A DNA stretch of 64,000 nucleotides from Pseudomonas silvicola (GCF_026651855.1 NZ_CP093281.1:62001-126000), one strand, 5' to 3'. Numbered from the stretch's first letter, positions 1-10,548 are shown. The notes: generated by a model not told the origin, from the sequence alone. Numbers and translations: made by a program.

Positions 1-220
1 GATAATCCGCACTGGTAAAGGCTTCCAGCGCCTCGGTTTCATACAGGCCAAGATATTTGCGCTCGGCATTGATTGCCTGATAGCGCGTTCCGGTCAGGAA
101 GCCAGCGATCGCGACGCGCTCTTCTACATGTTCATGGTCATACCATTGGTTAAAGTCTGCTTCGTCTTCATCGCCAATGTTGGTAGCAACAAACAGCATG
201 CCGTGGGGTTGAGTCATCAT
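1..220 (-). CDS. DUF4286/EthD-like small protein (3' end outside window)
   Basis: About 73 codons of a small protein are visible before the window edge. It opens with two Met codons, then MLFVATNIGDEDEADFNQWY and further on a HEHVEER motif and KYLGLYE. This resembles DUF4286/EthD-like dimeric alpha/beta-barrel proteins, which occur in catabolic clusters; no reaction can be assigned. The start is chosen because GGAG lies 6 nt upstream of the first ATG. It is the third gene of the operon running DUF2848, amidase, this gene; the corrected amidase frame stops at TGATG directly on this start, so translation is probably coupled. Confidence 0.65.
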   Translation of the reverse strand, partial: MMTQPHGMLFVATNIGDEDEADFNQWYDHEHVEERVAIAGFLTGTRYQAINAERKYLGLYETEALEAFTSADY

Positions 221-1561
221 CAGGATCTCCAGTTGAGGGCAGTTTCACGGCGAGCGACCAGCTGATTAAGCGGGCGTCATCACCATGAACAGAAGCAAGG
301 CTTAGCCAACCGGTGCACAACCGGTTTGATGGCAGGGTAAAGAGAGCGCACAGCCGTCCAGCATGTTGATTACGCTGGTGTTACGCAGCATCAGCGCGTT
401 GACCTCCATGTACTGCTGCGCATCCTCCAGAGAAGCGAGGGTCGGTGCGATACGCGGAACGGTGGGCATGAGTAAGGCGTCAAAGTCTGCCAGCGCGCTA
501 TTGATGCGGTGCTGCCACGCTTTGCGCTGTTGATGAAGTTCACTGGCATCTTGCTCCGTCAGCAAACTGCCGCGCTGCACACGCACTAACACTTGAGGAT
601 CGTAAGCTTCGGGTTGCGCCAGTGCGGATTGTTGATGCCACTGCCATGCCTCGTAAGCAGTAATGCCGCCACGCGCATTCATAATGTTCAACTCATCCAG
701 CTCTTCAAGCGGCAGTGCAATGAGAGTGGCCCCCGCCTGTTCCAGCACCGCGATAGCGTGCTTCCAGGCCAGCGCAACGTCTTCGTCGAGCCCATCCAAC
801 ACGCGGGTCTGCGGGATGGCGAAACGCGCATTGCACAACTCAAGCTGCTGGAGTTCCAGCGGCTGTTCTGCGATAACGCTGTCCAGCAGCCAGCAGCTGC
901 GTACGTCATGGGCAATTACGCCGATACTGTCGAGTGAAGTAGAGAGCGGTAACGTACCCACCTGATTGATGCGATTCGCGGTGGGTTTAAAGCCGGTCAA
1001 GCCGCATAGCGCAGCAGGAATGCGCACCGAGCCACCCGTGTCAGTGCCGATAGCGCCCAGGCACATGCCGTCTGCCACGGCGACAGCCGCACCAGAAGAA
1101 GACCCCCCCGGAATGCGTTTGTCTTCGCGACGCCACGGATTGGCCGGCGTGCCGTAATGCGGATTGATGCCCAACCCGGAAAAGGCAAATTCGGTCATGT
1201 TGGTTTTACCGACAATCGCCGCCCCTGCGTGATGTAAGCGATTGACTACATGGGCATTCGCTGCCGCCGGTTCTGCATTCAGGAGCAAATGTGAACCCGC
1301 CGTGGTTGGCTCGCTTTGCACATCAAACAGATCTTTGATGCTGACAGGCAGCCCATCAATAGCACTGAGGGCTTGCTGGGTTTGCCAGCGTGCACTCGCT
1401 GCTGTTGACTGTTGAGCGGCCTGGGTGGCATAGCGGGTGGTGAAAACAAGATCCCCCTCTTTTAACGGATCCTGCGCTGCGCGCAATGCCGATTCAGTGA
1501 AAACCTCAGGAGACGCGTTGCCGGCCTGAAGCTGCTGACTTGCTTGCCAGAGTGTGGTCAT
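220..1561 (-). CDS. Amidase-signature family hydrolase
   Basis: Amidase signature (AS) enzyme that probably hydrolyses a small amide in the cytoplasm; substrate unknown. The Ser-cisSer-Lys triad is visible: Lys in SIKDLFD (about residue 78), the glycine/serine loop GGSSSGAAVAVA (about 154-164) and the nucleophile Ser in GTDTGGSVRIP (about 179). The ATG at 1561 is preferred over the one 6 nt upstream because GGAG sits 7 nt before it. The open frame stops at 302, but adding one base there continues the C-terminus, and a second added base near 240 gives an ending at the start of the next gene, as expected for length (about 447 residues). It lies 12 bp after the DUF2848 gene, so the three genes form one operon. 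Confidence 0.85.
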
Positions 1562-1572
1562 TAGCATGCTCC

Positions 1573-2246
1573 TTAAGCGACCACTGGCAGCGCGCCAGTG
1601 CAGTAAGCGTGTTCCAGCGTGCGGTTCAATTGGGGATCGTGCAGCGCCATGCGGAATTCACTGGAGGGACGAATACCGCCAATCGCACCCAGCGTGCCGC
1701 AGGACATCGCCAATCCTTCTTTAGCCGGGCTGTCGTTCAGATAGCGGGACAGCAGATCTTGTGGTGTCAGTAATGAGGACAGCGTACCTTGCTGATAAAC
1801 CACCCATTCGCCCTGCTCTTATCCACGAGGTCAGCTCCAGCGTATCCCAGTGCTCAACCACCTGCTCATGCGCCAGGCTTTGCTGGCAACCGGTTTAATA
1901 CAGGCCTGTTTGGAGAGGGCAACGCTGAAGGTTTCCAGATAACGATCGGTGTGATCTGAAGTGAGGGAGACCCACCATTCGCCCCGATGGAAAAACACAA
2001 AGGGCTCAGCTTCCCGGAGGTTTCATCGCCGACCACTTCCAGCAGTGGCTGTTGGCTCAGTTGATTGGTCGCAACGCGGTAAAACAACGGTACTGCACCG
2101 GGAGCGGGCACCCAGTGCCTCAAGCTCCCTGATATGGTGCAACACCGCATCACTATCGCGTCCGGCCCAACCCGCAATAATGAAATGGGAAACCCGACAT
2201 CGAGCGTGCTAGCGGCTTTATCGCCGGTTGTGAACTGAAGGTGCAT
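1573..2246 (-). CDS. DUF2848 family protein (frameshifted)
   Basis: DUF2848 proteins are about 220-residue proteins distantly related to the fumarylacetoacetate hydrolase fold and often neighbour amidases; function is not established. Visible parts are the N-terminus (MHLQFTTGDKAASTLDVGF), the middle (VPLFYRVATNQLSQQ, EVVGDETSGK) and the C-terminus (YQQGTLSSLL, AMSCGTLGAIGGIRPSSEF, HAYCTGALPVVA). Frame changes near 2130, 1960, 1880 and 1810 break it. The ATG at 2246 has GGAG 8 nt upstream and starts the conserved family N-terminus, so it is preferred over an ATG 39 nt further out. First gene of the operon, divergent from the GntR regulator. Confidence 0.75.
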
Positions 2247-2360
2247 GTGATGATCTCCATTTGAAAAATCACTGTGAAATTTCACTGTGTTTTCAAACTA
2301 GCGATTTTCATGCCAGATTTTTGTGTAATATGTCTCATTGGCAAAAAAAGGAACGTCGTG

Positions 2361-3033
2361 ATGAGTGAGTCAGTTACTGAAAATGTGAACCCAGCCAGCC
2401 GGGAAAAGAGCCTCTCTTTAAATGAACAGGCTTATCTGGCGTTCAGGCACAAGCTCATCACGCTTCGCTACAAACCAGGGGAGTATTTAAATACCGCTCA
2501 GGTGATGGATGATTTGGCAATGGGTCGGACGCCGATCAATCAAGCGATTCATCGGCTGGCCACCGAGGGCTGTTGCAGATCATCCCGCGCAAAGGCGTGA
2601 TGGTGGCACCTTTGTCGATAGATGATGCACTGGAGTTAATTGAGGTGAGATTGGTCAATGAAACCCTGTGTGTTGAACTAGCCAGTCAGAAAGTCATTGA
2701 TTCACACATTCAACAGTTGCGCGAACTAAACCAGCAAATCGCCAGAGCGAGCGAATCACGTAGTCGCGAAGAAATGATGTTGCTGGATCGCGAATTTCAT
2801 CAGGTGCTGGCCGATATCGCCGGAAACAGTCGGCTGTCAGATATTCTGAGTGTGATTCATGCGCAGGCACAGCGCTTTTGGGCGACAACGTTGTCCAATG
2901 TTGTCCATATGGATGAAGTCATTGCGAGCATAATGAGATTATTGACGCACTGGAATCCGGTGACACGCAACGAGCGGCCGATGCCGCACGGGCTCATATT
3001 TTCTCGTTTAAGCGAGCCCTGCTCTCGACCTGA
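2361..3033 (+). CDS. GntR/FadR-subfamily transcriptional regulator
   Basis: N-terminal winged helix (residues about 20-85: NEQAYLAFRHKLITLRYKPG, then MGRTPINQAIHRLATEG) followed by an FCD ligand-binding domain (DREFHQVLADIAGNSRLSDI, with His/Asp positions typical of metal-binding FCD). Frame breaks near 2571 and 2920; reading across them gives LLQIIPRKGV and then EHNEIIDALESGD to ARAHIFSFKRALLST and a stop at 3033. AAGGAA lies about 8 nt before ATG 2361. It is divergent from the DUF2848/amidase operon with a 114-bp shared region, so it is the likely local regulator, with a small carboxylic acid or amide product as probable effector (inference). Confidence 0.85.
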
Positions 3034-3137
3034 CTTCTCCGGAAATTTTCCACATGGCGAGGTGTTAAGCGCCTTTGCTAACAAGGCACCCAGCAACCGA
3101 CTCGTGGTGACTGGGCGATTCAATTTTGCTGCCGAAT

Positions 3138-3901
3138 TTAGCGGCGACTTGAAATTTTCCTGCTGTAAAAGCGCTTTTTCTTTTTACCATGAACGATGGC
3201 ATAAATTGAAAATGCCAGCACTAAACATAATACAAAACCAAAACCAGCTGTGACATGACCCGCCTTATTATTGTTTACAGACAATACCTTTCGCATATAG
3301 ATCAGTGCTCGCTCAGAAAATGAACTCCTGATATGCAAACGCCTTTGCAGTATGAAAAGTTGTTTTTTATCGTTGAATAACTTCTGTTCATCAGCGATGC
3401 AATATCCGCAATCTCAACACCCAATGATTTCATGTAGATGATTTGCATACTTTGTAGCGATAACCTGACGGCTCTACTTTCATGCAGTATCACCGCACTC
3501 ATGATGTAACACAGTAGTGCATTGGCTGAAGATCTCAGCGAAACAAAATGAATACGAGAATAGATCTCGTAATTGTCGTTATCCTGCGTCAGCACAAAAA
3601 TAAATGCGCGTTCGCCGTATCTTTTTCTTAATACGAAAACATCATTCATTCTTGCCTCCAGAGACATCGAGCAGGCATTGACGATAATGATTGTACTGCC
3701 GGTTGGTTGCTGTGGAAATCTCTCACGCATCATGGCTGAAATGCCGGCTACGGTATATTGGCAATCTGAATACAGCACGAGCGAAGTCGTTCCCAGATTA
3801 AGTACCCTGGCGTTAGTAAGTGGCATACGAATACTCACGCAATGTTGCAATGAATTAGGTTTTTTCTGATTTACATTGGACTTAAGTCTCAAAAAAATCA
3901 T
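3138..3901 (-). CDS. LuxR-type HTH regulator with hydrophobic C-terminal segment
   Basis: The first about 135 residues look like a degenerate receiver-like domain (strand pattern TSLVLYSD, GSTIIIVNA, RAFIFVLTQDN). A LuxR-type HTH follows: LSLQSMQIIYMKSLGVEIAD then IASLMNRSYSTIKK. One base is missing in an A-run near 3345; restoring it continues the recognition helix into KKQLFILQRRLHIRSSFSER. After the HTH comes a hydrophobic stretch (VTAGFGFVLCLVLAFSIYAI) followed by HGKKKK, which reads like a membrane helix. AAAGG precedes ATG 3901. It resembles the response-regulator-like LuxR proteins of enterobacteria involved in surface or capsule control, but no target can be named. Confidence 0.65.
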
Positions 3902-4150
3902 ACACCTTTCATATCTTGCCGCGCAGGGTTATTTCATTTTGCTTGCGTGTTCTTAGCGGAATGCTTACGCACCAGCAATAAGACATGCCGCGTAAGGGTG
4001 ATTTATTCAAATAATTGGGGTTTGGAAAGGAAAAATCTTCGATAAATTTGAATATGAAGAATTTGGCACGCCGTTACTAATGAACTTTACGTGCCACTCT
4101 AAAATGGTGTCTGCGTGGAAGCGTTGCGCTGCTAACGGCAGCGCACCCAT

Positions 4151-5455
4151 TTACTTCACGCTCATCAGCCGCTCATCCGCCCCGATTTTACGTGGAGCTG
4201 ACGGATTGATATCGCAATTACGCGGCAGCAGTGCCGAATAATGCCGGCCACCACCAGCGATCCCGCCAGCCAGCACACCGCCACACTCTGCCCATAGCAT
4301 CGTCATTATGCCGACCAGATACGGCCCGCAGAATCCGCCCAGATTACCCAGCCCGTTGATTACGCCACGCGCACCTCCCGCCACCTCTGGCGAGGCAATA
4401 CGTCCGGGAATTGACCAAAATGGGCTGGTCGCCGCTTTCAGGAAGAAACCGCACACCACCAGCGCGATATAAGACGCGACGATATTACTGTGCAGCACCA
4501 CCGATGCCAGCAGCGCAGCGGCGAAGCAGAACAGGGAAACCATCACCCACAAACGGCGTTTTCCTGTACGGTCGCTGAGCCACGAAATCGCATATATCCC
4601 CAGAATAGTGGCAAATCAAACGGAATCGCCGCTAACAACCCCACCCCCGCCATATTTGTGCCGGTGAGATTTTTCAGAATGCTCGGCAGCCACAGCGTGT
4701 AGCCGTAATCGCCGGTCTGATAGAAGAAGTTCAGTGCCACCAGTTTCATCAAGCCAGAATTACGGAAAACCGCTTAATGGCGCTTTGTTCACTGGCGCAG
4801 CACTGCGATGCGCGGCGCGCTCGCGGGCCAGTTCCCGTAACAGATACGCTTTCTCGCGGGCAGGGAGCCAGCGCGCCTCTTCCGACGATCGGCGATCACC
4901 AGCCACCACACCAGCAACACCGCTGCAGAGCAAGCCTTCAATAATAAACAGCCAGCGCCAGTCGAGTACGTTGATGATGTAGCCAGAAATCGGCGCAGTA
5001 AACATGCCACCCAGCGGCGCGAACATCATCACGAAGGCGTTGGCGCGTCCGAGTTCTTTTTCCGGGAACCAGTTGCTGACCATGGTGAGCACCACTGGCA
5101 GCATACCGCCTTCGGAGATACCCAGCACAAAGCGCAGCGCCAGCAGTTGGTAGTGGTTGGTGACAAAGCCGGTAGCAATTGACACCACCATCCACGCGAT
5201 CAGTGACCAGGCGATAAAGCGTTTACCGCTGCCGTTCACCGCGATACGTCCGCCCGGCACCTGTAAGAACAGGTAACCAATAAAGAAGATGCCGCTGACC
5301 ATACCGGCCATTTGGCTGGTGATCGCCAGGTCCTGATCCATGCCGCCCGGCAGCGCAAAGCTGATGTTTACGCGGTCCATAAACGAGATGATGCAGGTAA
5401 TTAAAATCGGGGCAATAACGCGATACCAACGTGTTCCGGGGATTTTCTCGTGCAT
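4151..5455 (-). CDS. MFS transporter, anion:cation symporter (ACS) family
   Basis: Inner-membrane permease, probably proton-coupled uptake of an organic anion. The N-terminal half shows the ACS pattern: TRWYRVIAPILITCIISFMD, RVNISFALPGGMDQDL, then VSGIFFIGYLFLQVPGG and a helix 4-5 region with LRFVLGISEGGMLPVVL. The C-terminal half (LWLPSILKNLTGTNMAGVG, ARGVINGLGNLGGFCGPYLV) is present in other frames; breaks lie near 4755, 4610 and 4540, with another likely near 4240. ATG 5455 with GAGGG just upstream is preferred to an ATG 36 nt further out. ACS members often accompany sugar-acid or aromatic-acid catabolism; no neighbour fixes the substrate. Confidence 0.8.
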
Positions 5456-5779
5456 AACGCCCTCTCTTTGCGCAACCATGCGTAAGCTCATGGCTTCTTA
5501 TTAAAGAGAGTTTGGTAATAATTATTGCGATCCTAATCACTGGGATGAATGTTAAGAAACTGTGTTACTTACGGCGTGATCGAATGGGCACATTTTAAGG
5601 GTTATGGAGCCACTAAGCGGAGCCACAGGAATTTTAAGCGGGATGATTGATTAGGATTGGTGGCTGAAATAGCAGGTGTAACCTGATGCCGTAACATGAC
5701 ATGCAACAAGGCCGCCATAATAGGCGACCTTGCGAAGGTTAATGCAGTTTGTAGTGTGCGCATTCTTGCGCACCTGGAA
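5456..5779. other. Intergenic region, dehydrogenase operon end to transporter start
   Basis: A 324-bp stretch without a credible gene. It contains the upstream region of the ACS transporter (AT-rich around 5505-5530) and the 3' side of the dehydrogenase operon with the stem-loop at 5707-5732. Confidence 0.6.
5707..5732 (-). terminator. Stem-loop downstream of the dehydrogenase operon
   Basis: CAAGGCCGCC, a 6-nt loop, then GGCGACCTTG: a 10-bp stem with one mismatch, 48 bp after the stop of the cytochrome subunit. No clear U-tract follows on either strand, so termination efficiency is uncertain. Confidence 0.4.
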
Positions 5780-7175
5780 TCAATCTACACGCCTGCGACG
5801 CATCAAGCGCCACGCGACAATCACCACCAGCAACACAATGATCGCGCCGATCATACCCGGCAACATCATCGGTTGCAGACGCGCCAGCAGCGGTGGATGA
5901 CCGCCCTTTCTCACCCACGCCACATCACCCGCCGTCACGGTAACCTCGGCATTGCCGTAATGCGCTAACACGAAGTTACTGATATCGGCGACCTGCTGGT
6001 CATTCAGTTTGTCGACATAGGACGGCGAACTGAAGCCCGGCATCAGCACCTGATGATCGGCGGTGTCACGTTGCACACCAAACAAAATGGCAGAGATCAG
6101 GTTGTTCGGATTACGCAGCCCGGTTGCCGTGTTGTGGAACAGCGATGGATAAGCCTGATTAGCACTGCCCGCGCCATCCGGCTGGTGACAGCTGGCGCAG
6201 TTGCCGCTGAACAGCGCCGCGCCATTGTCCAGCGAGTGATTGGCGTTGTTCGGATTGCGCCCACGCACGCTATTTTCCACATCATAAGGCGCGCCGTAGC
6301 TGAAGGCTGGAATAGTGTCGCCTTCATCACGAATCGGTGCGGTGCCTTTCAGGTAAGTGGCGATAGCATGTAAATCGCCCTCCGGCAGATACTGCAGGCT
6401 GTGCTCAACCGCTTCCGCCATACCGCCCGCCGCCTGGTTTTTGCCCGGTGCGCGTCCGGTTTTCAGATACTGCACCAGCTCGTCATCACCCAGCCGCCAA
6501 TACCGCTCACCTCATCCGACGTGATGTTTGGCGCATACCAGCTGCCCAGCGGTCCGCCAGCCAGTGGACGATCCTGCTGCTCCTGCATCATAAATCCGCG
6601 CGGTGTGTGGCAAGTATTGCAGTGTGCCAGGCCGTTGACCAGATAGTTACCGCGATTCCACTCCGCGCTTTTGCTGCCATCGTTCTGCCACATCTTGTTG
6701 TTGGCGAACATCATGTTCCAGAAGCGCATGCTGAAGCGCAGATTAAACGGGAACGGCAGATCGGTCTGCGGGTTGTGCTGCGCCTGCGCTTTGACGCCAT
6801 GCATCATGTAGTAGTAAAGCGCGTGCAGATCTTCATCGGTCATCATGCTGTAAGAGGTATATGGCATCGCCGGATAGAGTTGCGCGCCGTCCGCGCGTAC
6901 ACCGTGCCGTACCGCCTCGGAGAACTGGGCCTCGCTATAATTGCCGATGCCGCTGCTATCCGGCGTAATGTTGGTGGCGTAAATGGTGCCCATCGGTGAC
7001 GCAATACCGTATCCACCGCTGTATGCGGTTTACTGCCCGGCGCAGTGTGGCACGCCTGGCAATCAGACGCGGTGGCAACCTGTTCACCCTGACGCAGCAA
7101 ATTCACGTCCAGTGTTTCCGCTTGTGCGCCAAACGCCATCAGCGCGAACAGGCTACCTGCAAGCAGCGTTTTCAT
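5780..7175 (-). CDS. Gluconate-type dehydrogenase cytochrome c subunit
   Basis: Tri-heme c-type cytochrome that passes electrons from the flavoprotein subunit to ubiquinone at the periplasmic face. Three CXXCH sites are visible: CQACH near the N-terminus, CNTCH mid-protein and CASCH in the C-terminal third, with matching downstream axial Met regions. There is a Sec signal peptide (MKTLLAGSLFALMAFGAQA) and one C-terminal membrane helix (LPGMIGAIIVLLVVIVAWRL) ending in RRRR. Frame breaks lie near 7005 and 6490; about 465 residues when joined, normal for the family. It overlaps the flavoprotein gene by 4 bp (ATGA). The family includes gluconate, 2-ketogluconate and sorbitol dehydrogenases, and substrate cannot be told from this subunit. 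Confidence 0.9.
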
Positions 7176-8823
7176 GCGAACTCCTTCATACGCAGGCTGA
7201 TGTCATGTGCGCTTTCAGCCCCAGTGCCGCCATGGTCAGCGTACTGTTAACCACGCTGGCGGAAGGATCGCACCACCGCCCGGCAACCACAGGTTCTCAT
7301 GATCAAAGGCACGGCAGTTGCCATCCACGACTGCATCTTTGCCGCTTTTGCCCATGATCACGCCGCCCATGATGTGGTTGTTGGCATTAAGACCTTTGCT
7401 GATGGCGAACTCTTTGCCGTTGAACAACTTGCCGATTTTCTCCAGCTGTTCGTGCGACACTTCCGCGCCCTTGCGCACGTAATCGCCGACGTCGTAATAG
7501 ATATCGGGGCACGCCAGACCGTGCGGATCTTTACGGGTTTTACTTAGGGTTAAGCGGTTTCCGGATCGGTAGCGGTTCAAGACTGATCGAGATATCGACG
7601 CTGTGCACTGAGCGATAGCGAATCTCCTCATCCAGCGCTTTGCCGACCAGTCCCTTTTTCAGCGCCTGCTGGGTGGCGGCCACTACGCGTGAGATGTTGT
7701 TCAAAATCATTTTGTTGGCCGAGTAATCACGACGGAACTCGCCATCACGATAGCCGACCATGCAACTGCTCTGCGCCGGTCCACGTCCCAGCCACACCGG
7801 TTCTTCGGTGAGGAACGAACAGTGGAAGCCGGAGTGATCCATCATATTGCGGCCGACCATATCAGAACCGTTGGCAATACCGTTCGGGTTACCACCGTTA
7901 GCGGACAGCAGCAGCAGGCGCGGCGTTTCGATACCGTTACAGGCCAAGGCAAACGCTTTACCCGAAGCTTTGTGCGAGGCGCCAGACGCATCTTTCCAGT
8001 GCACGGCGGTAATGCGGTTATTGCCATCAGTATCGATTTTGTAAACTACCGCTTCGGCCAGCACCACTGCGCCATTCCGCTCGGCGCGTTCAATGTGGTG
8101 GATGCCGTTGTACATCGCGCCGATCGGGCAGATCGGTTGGCAATTATTGTTGCCGCAGCAGGTTGGACGCCCTTCCCACGGACGCGTACTGCGCCCTTGT
8201 GGAATCGGCACCAGGTTGTAACCGTGCGGATTCACCACGCTAGCGAAATAGTTATCACCGTGGGCAAACGGCACCATATCCATCGGGTACGGCTGGCTGC
8301 GTTCAACCGGCGACTGCATATGCGGATCGTTTGGCCCCGCCACACCAATTTCATTTTCCGCGCGGCAATACCACGGCTCCAGTTCGTCATAGCTAATTGG
8401 CCAGTCACGCCCCACACCGTATTTTGACTGCATCACAAAATCGCTCGGGTGATGACGCCAGCACGATGCCGCCCAGTGCCAGGTGGTGCCGCCTACGGTG
8501 CGCAAATAGCCCTGCTGAAAACTGGACGCGTTAGGGCCGGTCACGTTGACATAGTTGTTCGGCGGGAAGTAAAGCGGTGCGGGCGCGAATTTGGACTGCG
8601 GATACAGCCCCTGGAAATCTGACCCAGCGCGATTCGCAAACGGCATGTTGCGCCAGTTTTCTACCGCTTGCGCGCGGTCAATGCGTAAACCTGCTTCCAG
8701 TACCAGCACCGAGTAGCCCTGACTGACGAGTTCGTTCGCCATCAATCCACCGACCACACCTGAGCCCACAATCACAATGTCCGCGGAGGCATCACCTTGC
8801 GCAGTAAAAGTTGGTTTTTTCAT
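7172..8823 (-). CDS. Gluconate-type dehydrogenase, GMC flavoprotein subunit
   Basis: FAD-containing catalytic subunit of the membrane-bound periplasmic sugar-acid dehydrogenase. The Rossmann FAD motif is at the N-terminus (IVIVGSGVVGGLMANELVSQ), followed by GGTTWHWAASCWRH and a cysteine cluster TCCGNNNCQPICPIG; cysteines here have been proposed to bind an iron-sulphur centre in relatives. The C-terminal GMC part has HIMGG and NLWLPGGGA. Frame changes occur near 7545, 7260 and 7205; reading across the last gives DISLRMKEFA and a TGA overlapping the cytochrome start. About 550 residues when joined. No signal peptide: this subunit is normally exported with the Tat-signal small subunit, the gene immediately upstream. 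Confidence 0.9.
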
Positions 8824-8852
8824 GATTTTTCGTCGTTTTAGTTTTGAGGAAA

Positions 8853-9418
8853 TTACAACTGTTCGATATGACCGTCGTGCTCATCCGGCACCGGTGCGGT
8901 CCACCAGATGGGTCCATTGCCGCAGTAAGTCGGCACCGCAACCAAATCGCTGACCGTCTGGTACATCAGCGCCTGTTTGTAAGCCACCAGCGTGCCGTGA
9001 TAGTCATCCCTACCGTGCCGGTGTACCAGGCCGTGACGATTTGATAGAGGAAATCGTGCAGTCCTGCGCTGCTGGCTTTAGCCAGGAAATCCTGGGCGGT
9101 GATTTCTGAAGTTATCAGCGCATCGAGCTGCGCAACACGCGGCACAAATTGCGTGTCACGCTGCGCCAAAACTTCATAAAAGCGCGCGGCAAGAGCCACA
9201 TCCAGATGCTTGTGTTCGGTAATCGCCTGCGAGATGCGAACGAACTGTTTCACCGCGTCACTGGCATGAATCACGCTAGCCGCAAACGCCCGCCCCGGAA
9301 GGGCTGCGACCGCGCCAGTCACGGTTAATCCGAGTGTGGCAAGCAGGAATTCCCTGCGAGTGGAACCGGTTCCATTTTTAACTACAGAAACGGTTTCGGG
9401 TGCAAAATGTCGTTTCAT
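8853..9418 (-). CDS. Gluconate 2-dehydrogenase subunit 3 family protein, Tat signal
   Basis: Small subunit of the three-component dehydrogenase. It has a twin-arginine signal (TRREFLLATLGLTVTGAVAA), which would carry the folded flavoprotein across the inner membrane. The mature part (FVRISQAITEHKHLDVALAA, then ALITSEITAQDFLAKA) matches the subunit 3 family. One frame break near 9010; beyond it DDYHGTLVAYKQALMYQTVS and GNGPIWWTAP lead to a stop at 8853. ATG 9418 is chosen over an in-frame ATG 39 nt upstream because AGGT lies 7 nt before it. First gene of the operon, 29 bp before the flavoprotein. Confidence 0.85.
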
Positions 9419-9622
9419 GGGGTTACCTGATGCTAAGACAAAGGAGGAGAAAGCCAAACGGCGCTATCCTAACGATTTCGTTGCAAAACTGTTATCAGGA
9501 TTCGAACGAAATCCCATTAAAGGTGTGGATTTAGCTCTAAATGATAATTTAGGTCATAAATTGTTGGTTTGGGATAGTTGCGAGGAGGGATTTAATGTGG
9601 GTAAAATTAATCACACAGACAG

Positions 9623-9668
9623 TTGAGCGCTATTTAGGTTATGATAATATTCAATAATCAACATAACC
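9623..9668 (+). promoter_or_regulatory. Sigma70-like promoter within an inverted repeat, antitoxin gene
   Basis: TTGAGC (9623-9628), 16-nt spacer, TAATAT (9645-9650). GGTTATG (9637-9643) and CATAACC (9662-9668) form an inverted repeat around the -10 box, with partial extension of the arms. Such an arrangement fits autoregulation by the downstream antitoxin; binding is inferred. Confidence 0.5.
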
Positions 9669-9685
9669 AAATCAGGAGTTCCTCC

Positions 9686-10360
9686 ATGAGTCTCATCGAA
9701 CAACATGCAGGGGTTTCCACATTGATTGGCACCCCTAAAGAAGTCAAAGCACGGTTAGGAAAATCTCAATCTAATCAGGTATTAGTGGTGTCCTTCGATA
9801 ACATCAGCAACCTGCGCGTGCTCAGTACGCTGACAGAAAATATTTCTACTGTAGCTTCAACCATGTTTGAAATTTTAAGGAACGGCAGGAGAAGCAGTCA
9901 CTCGAGATATTGGTTGGATCGATGCTGCCCAAGGCCCCCGCCTCACCACACCTGATGAAAGAAGCGGCAATGCTGTTGCAAGCACGTAAAGCCGTGTTGG
10001 AAAGCGGAAACTGGTTAACAGCCGCTGATGTCTCGCAGTTAGCCGGTTTGAGTACCACCAATCCCAGCGCTCAACCAAATAAATGGAAAAAGCGGCCAGA
10101 TATTTGCGATTCACCACAATGGCATTGATTACTTCCCGGATTACGGTCTGGATCGCAATACGCAATTCCGACCATTGAAAGCGCTCTCTGAGGTGTTGAA
10201 GATATTCGCAGATCATATAGATGGTTGGGGAATCGCGTTCTGGTTCTTGTCAGTGAACAGCTTTCTTGGTGGTCAACGCCCACAGGATATGTTGGCAAAA
10301 CACTCAGAGCGGGTGATTGAAGCCGCAAGGGACGAAATCGAAGGGGTTGGACATGGATAA
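9686..10360 (+). CDS. DUF2384-type (Xre/MbcA/ParS) antitoxin-like protein
   Basis: About 225 residues when joined. The middle carries an HTH-like segment (WLTAADVSQLAGLSTTNPSA, then QPNKWKKSGQIFAIHHNGID) and the C-terminus resembles the Xre/MbcA/ParS toxin-binding domain (FLGGQRPQDMLAKHSERVIE, ending GVGHG). Such proteins normally neutralise a RES-domain toxin that degrades NAD and is encoded just downstream. Frame breaks near 9885 and 10095. AGGAG lies about 7 nt before ATG 9686. Here the expected toxin gene is missing: only a short overlapping reading frame follows (next entry), so it may be an orphan. Confidence 0.7.
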
Positions 10361-10430
10361 ACTACCAGAGCAAATGAAGGCTCAGCCCCTCTGCATTAAT
10401 AATTCATTGACGTTGGTAAATGACATTTAG
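10353..10430 (+). pseudogene. Short ORF overlapping antitoxin; possible toxin remnant
   Basis: ATG overlaps the last codons of the antitoxin (ATGGATAA), the tight coupling typical of toxin-antitoxin pairs. The frame reads MDKLPEQMKAQPL and stops after 25 codons. No RES domain motif can be found up to the tandem repeat at 10549. Either the toxin is deleted or this is a chance ORF. Confidence 0.3.
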
Positions 10431-10548
10431 TTCGATAATACAGTTATTGACCTGGATATAAGAAATACGAGGCTGATAGATACCGGTCAATAACAGCGCC
10501 GGATTTCGTTCAATTAAATAACCCTGTAATTAAAATAGCCACATATCG

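Noticed and set aside
6448-6999. 183-codon plus-strand frame inside the cytochrome gene
   Set aside because: Antisense shadow; the CXXCH motifs define the real frame.
7822-8427. 201-codon plus-strand frame inside the GMC flavoprotein gene
   Set aside because: Antisense shadow of a well-supported gene; its sequence has no recognisable domain.
9336-9626. Plus-strand frame before the antitoxin promoter
   Set aside because: Its first part is antisense to the Tat-signal subunit, and the remainder contains the promoter region; no similarity recognised.
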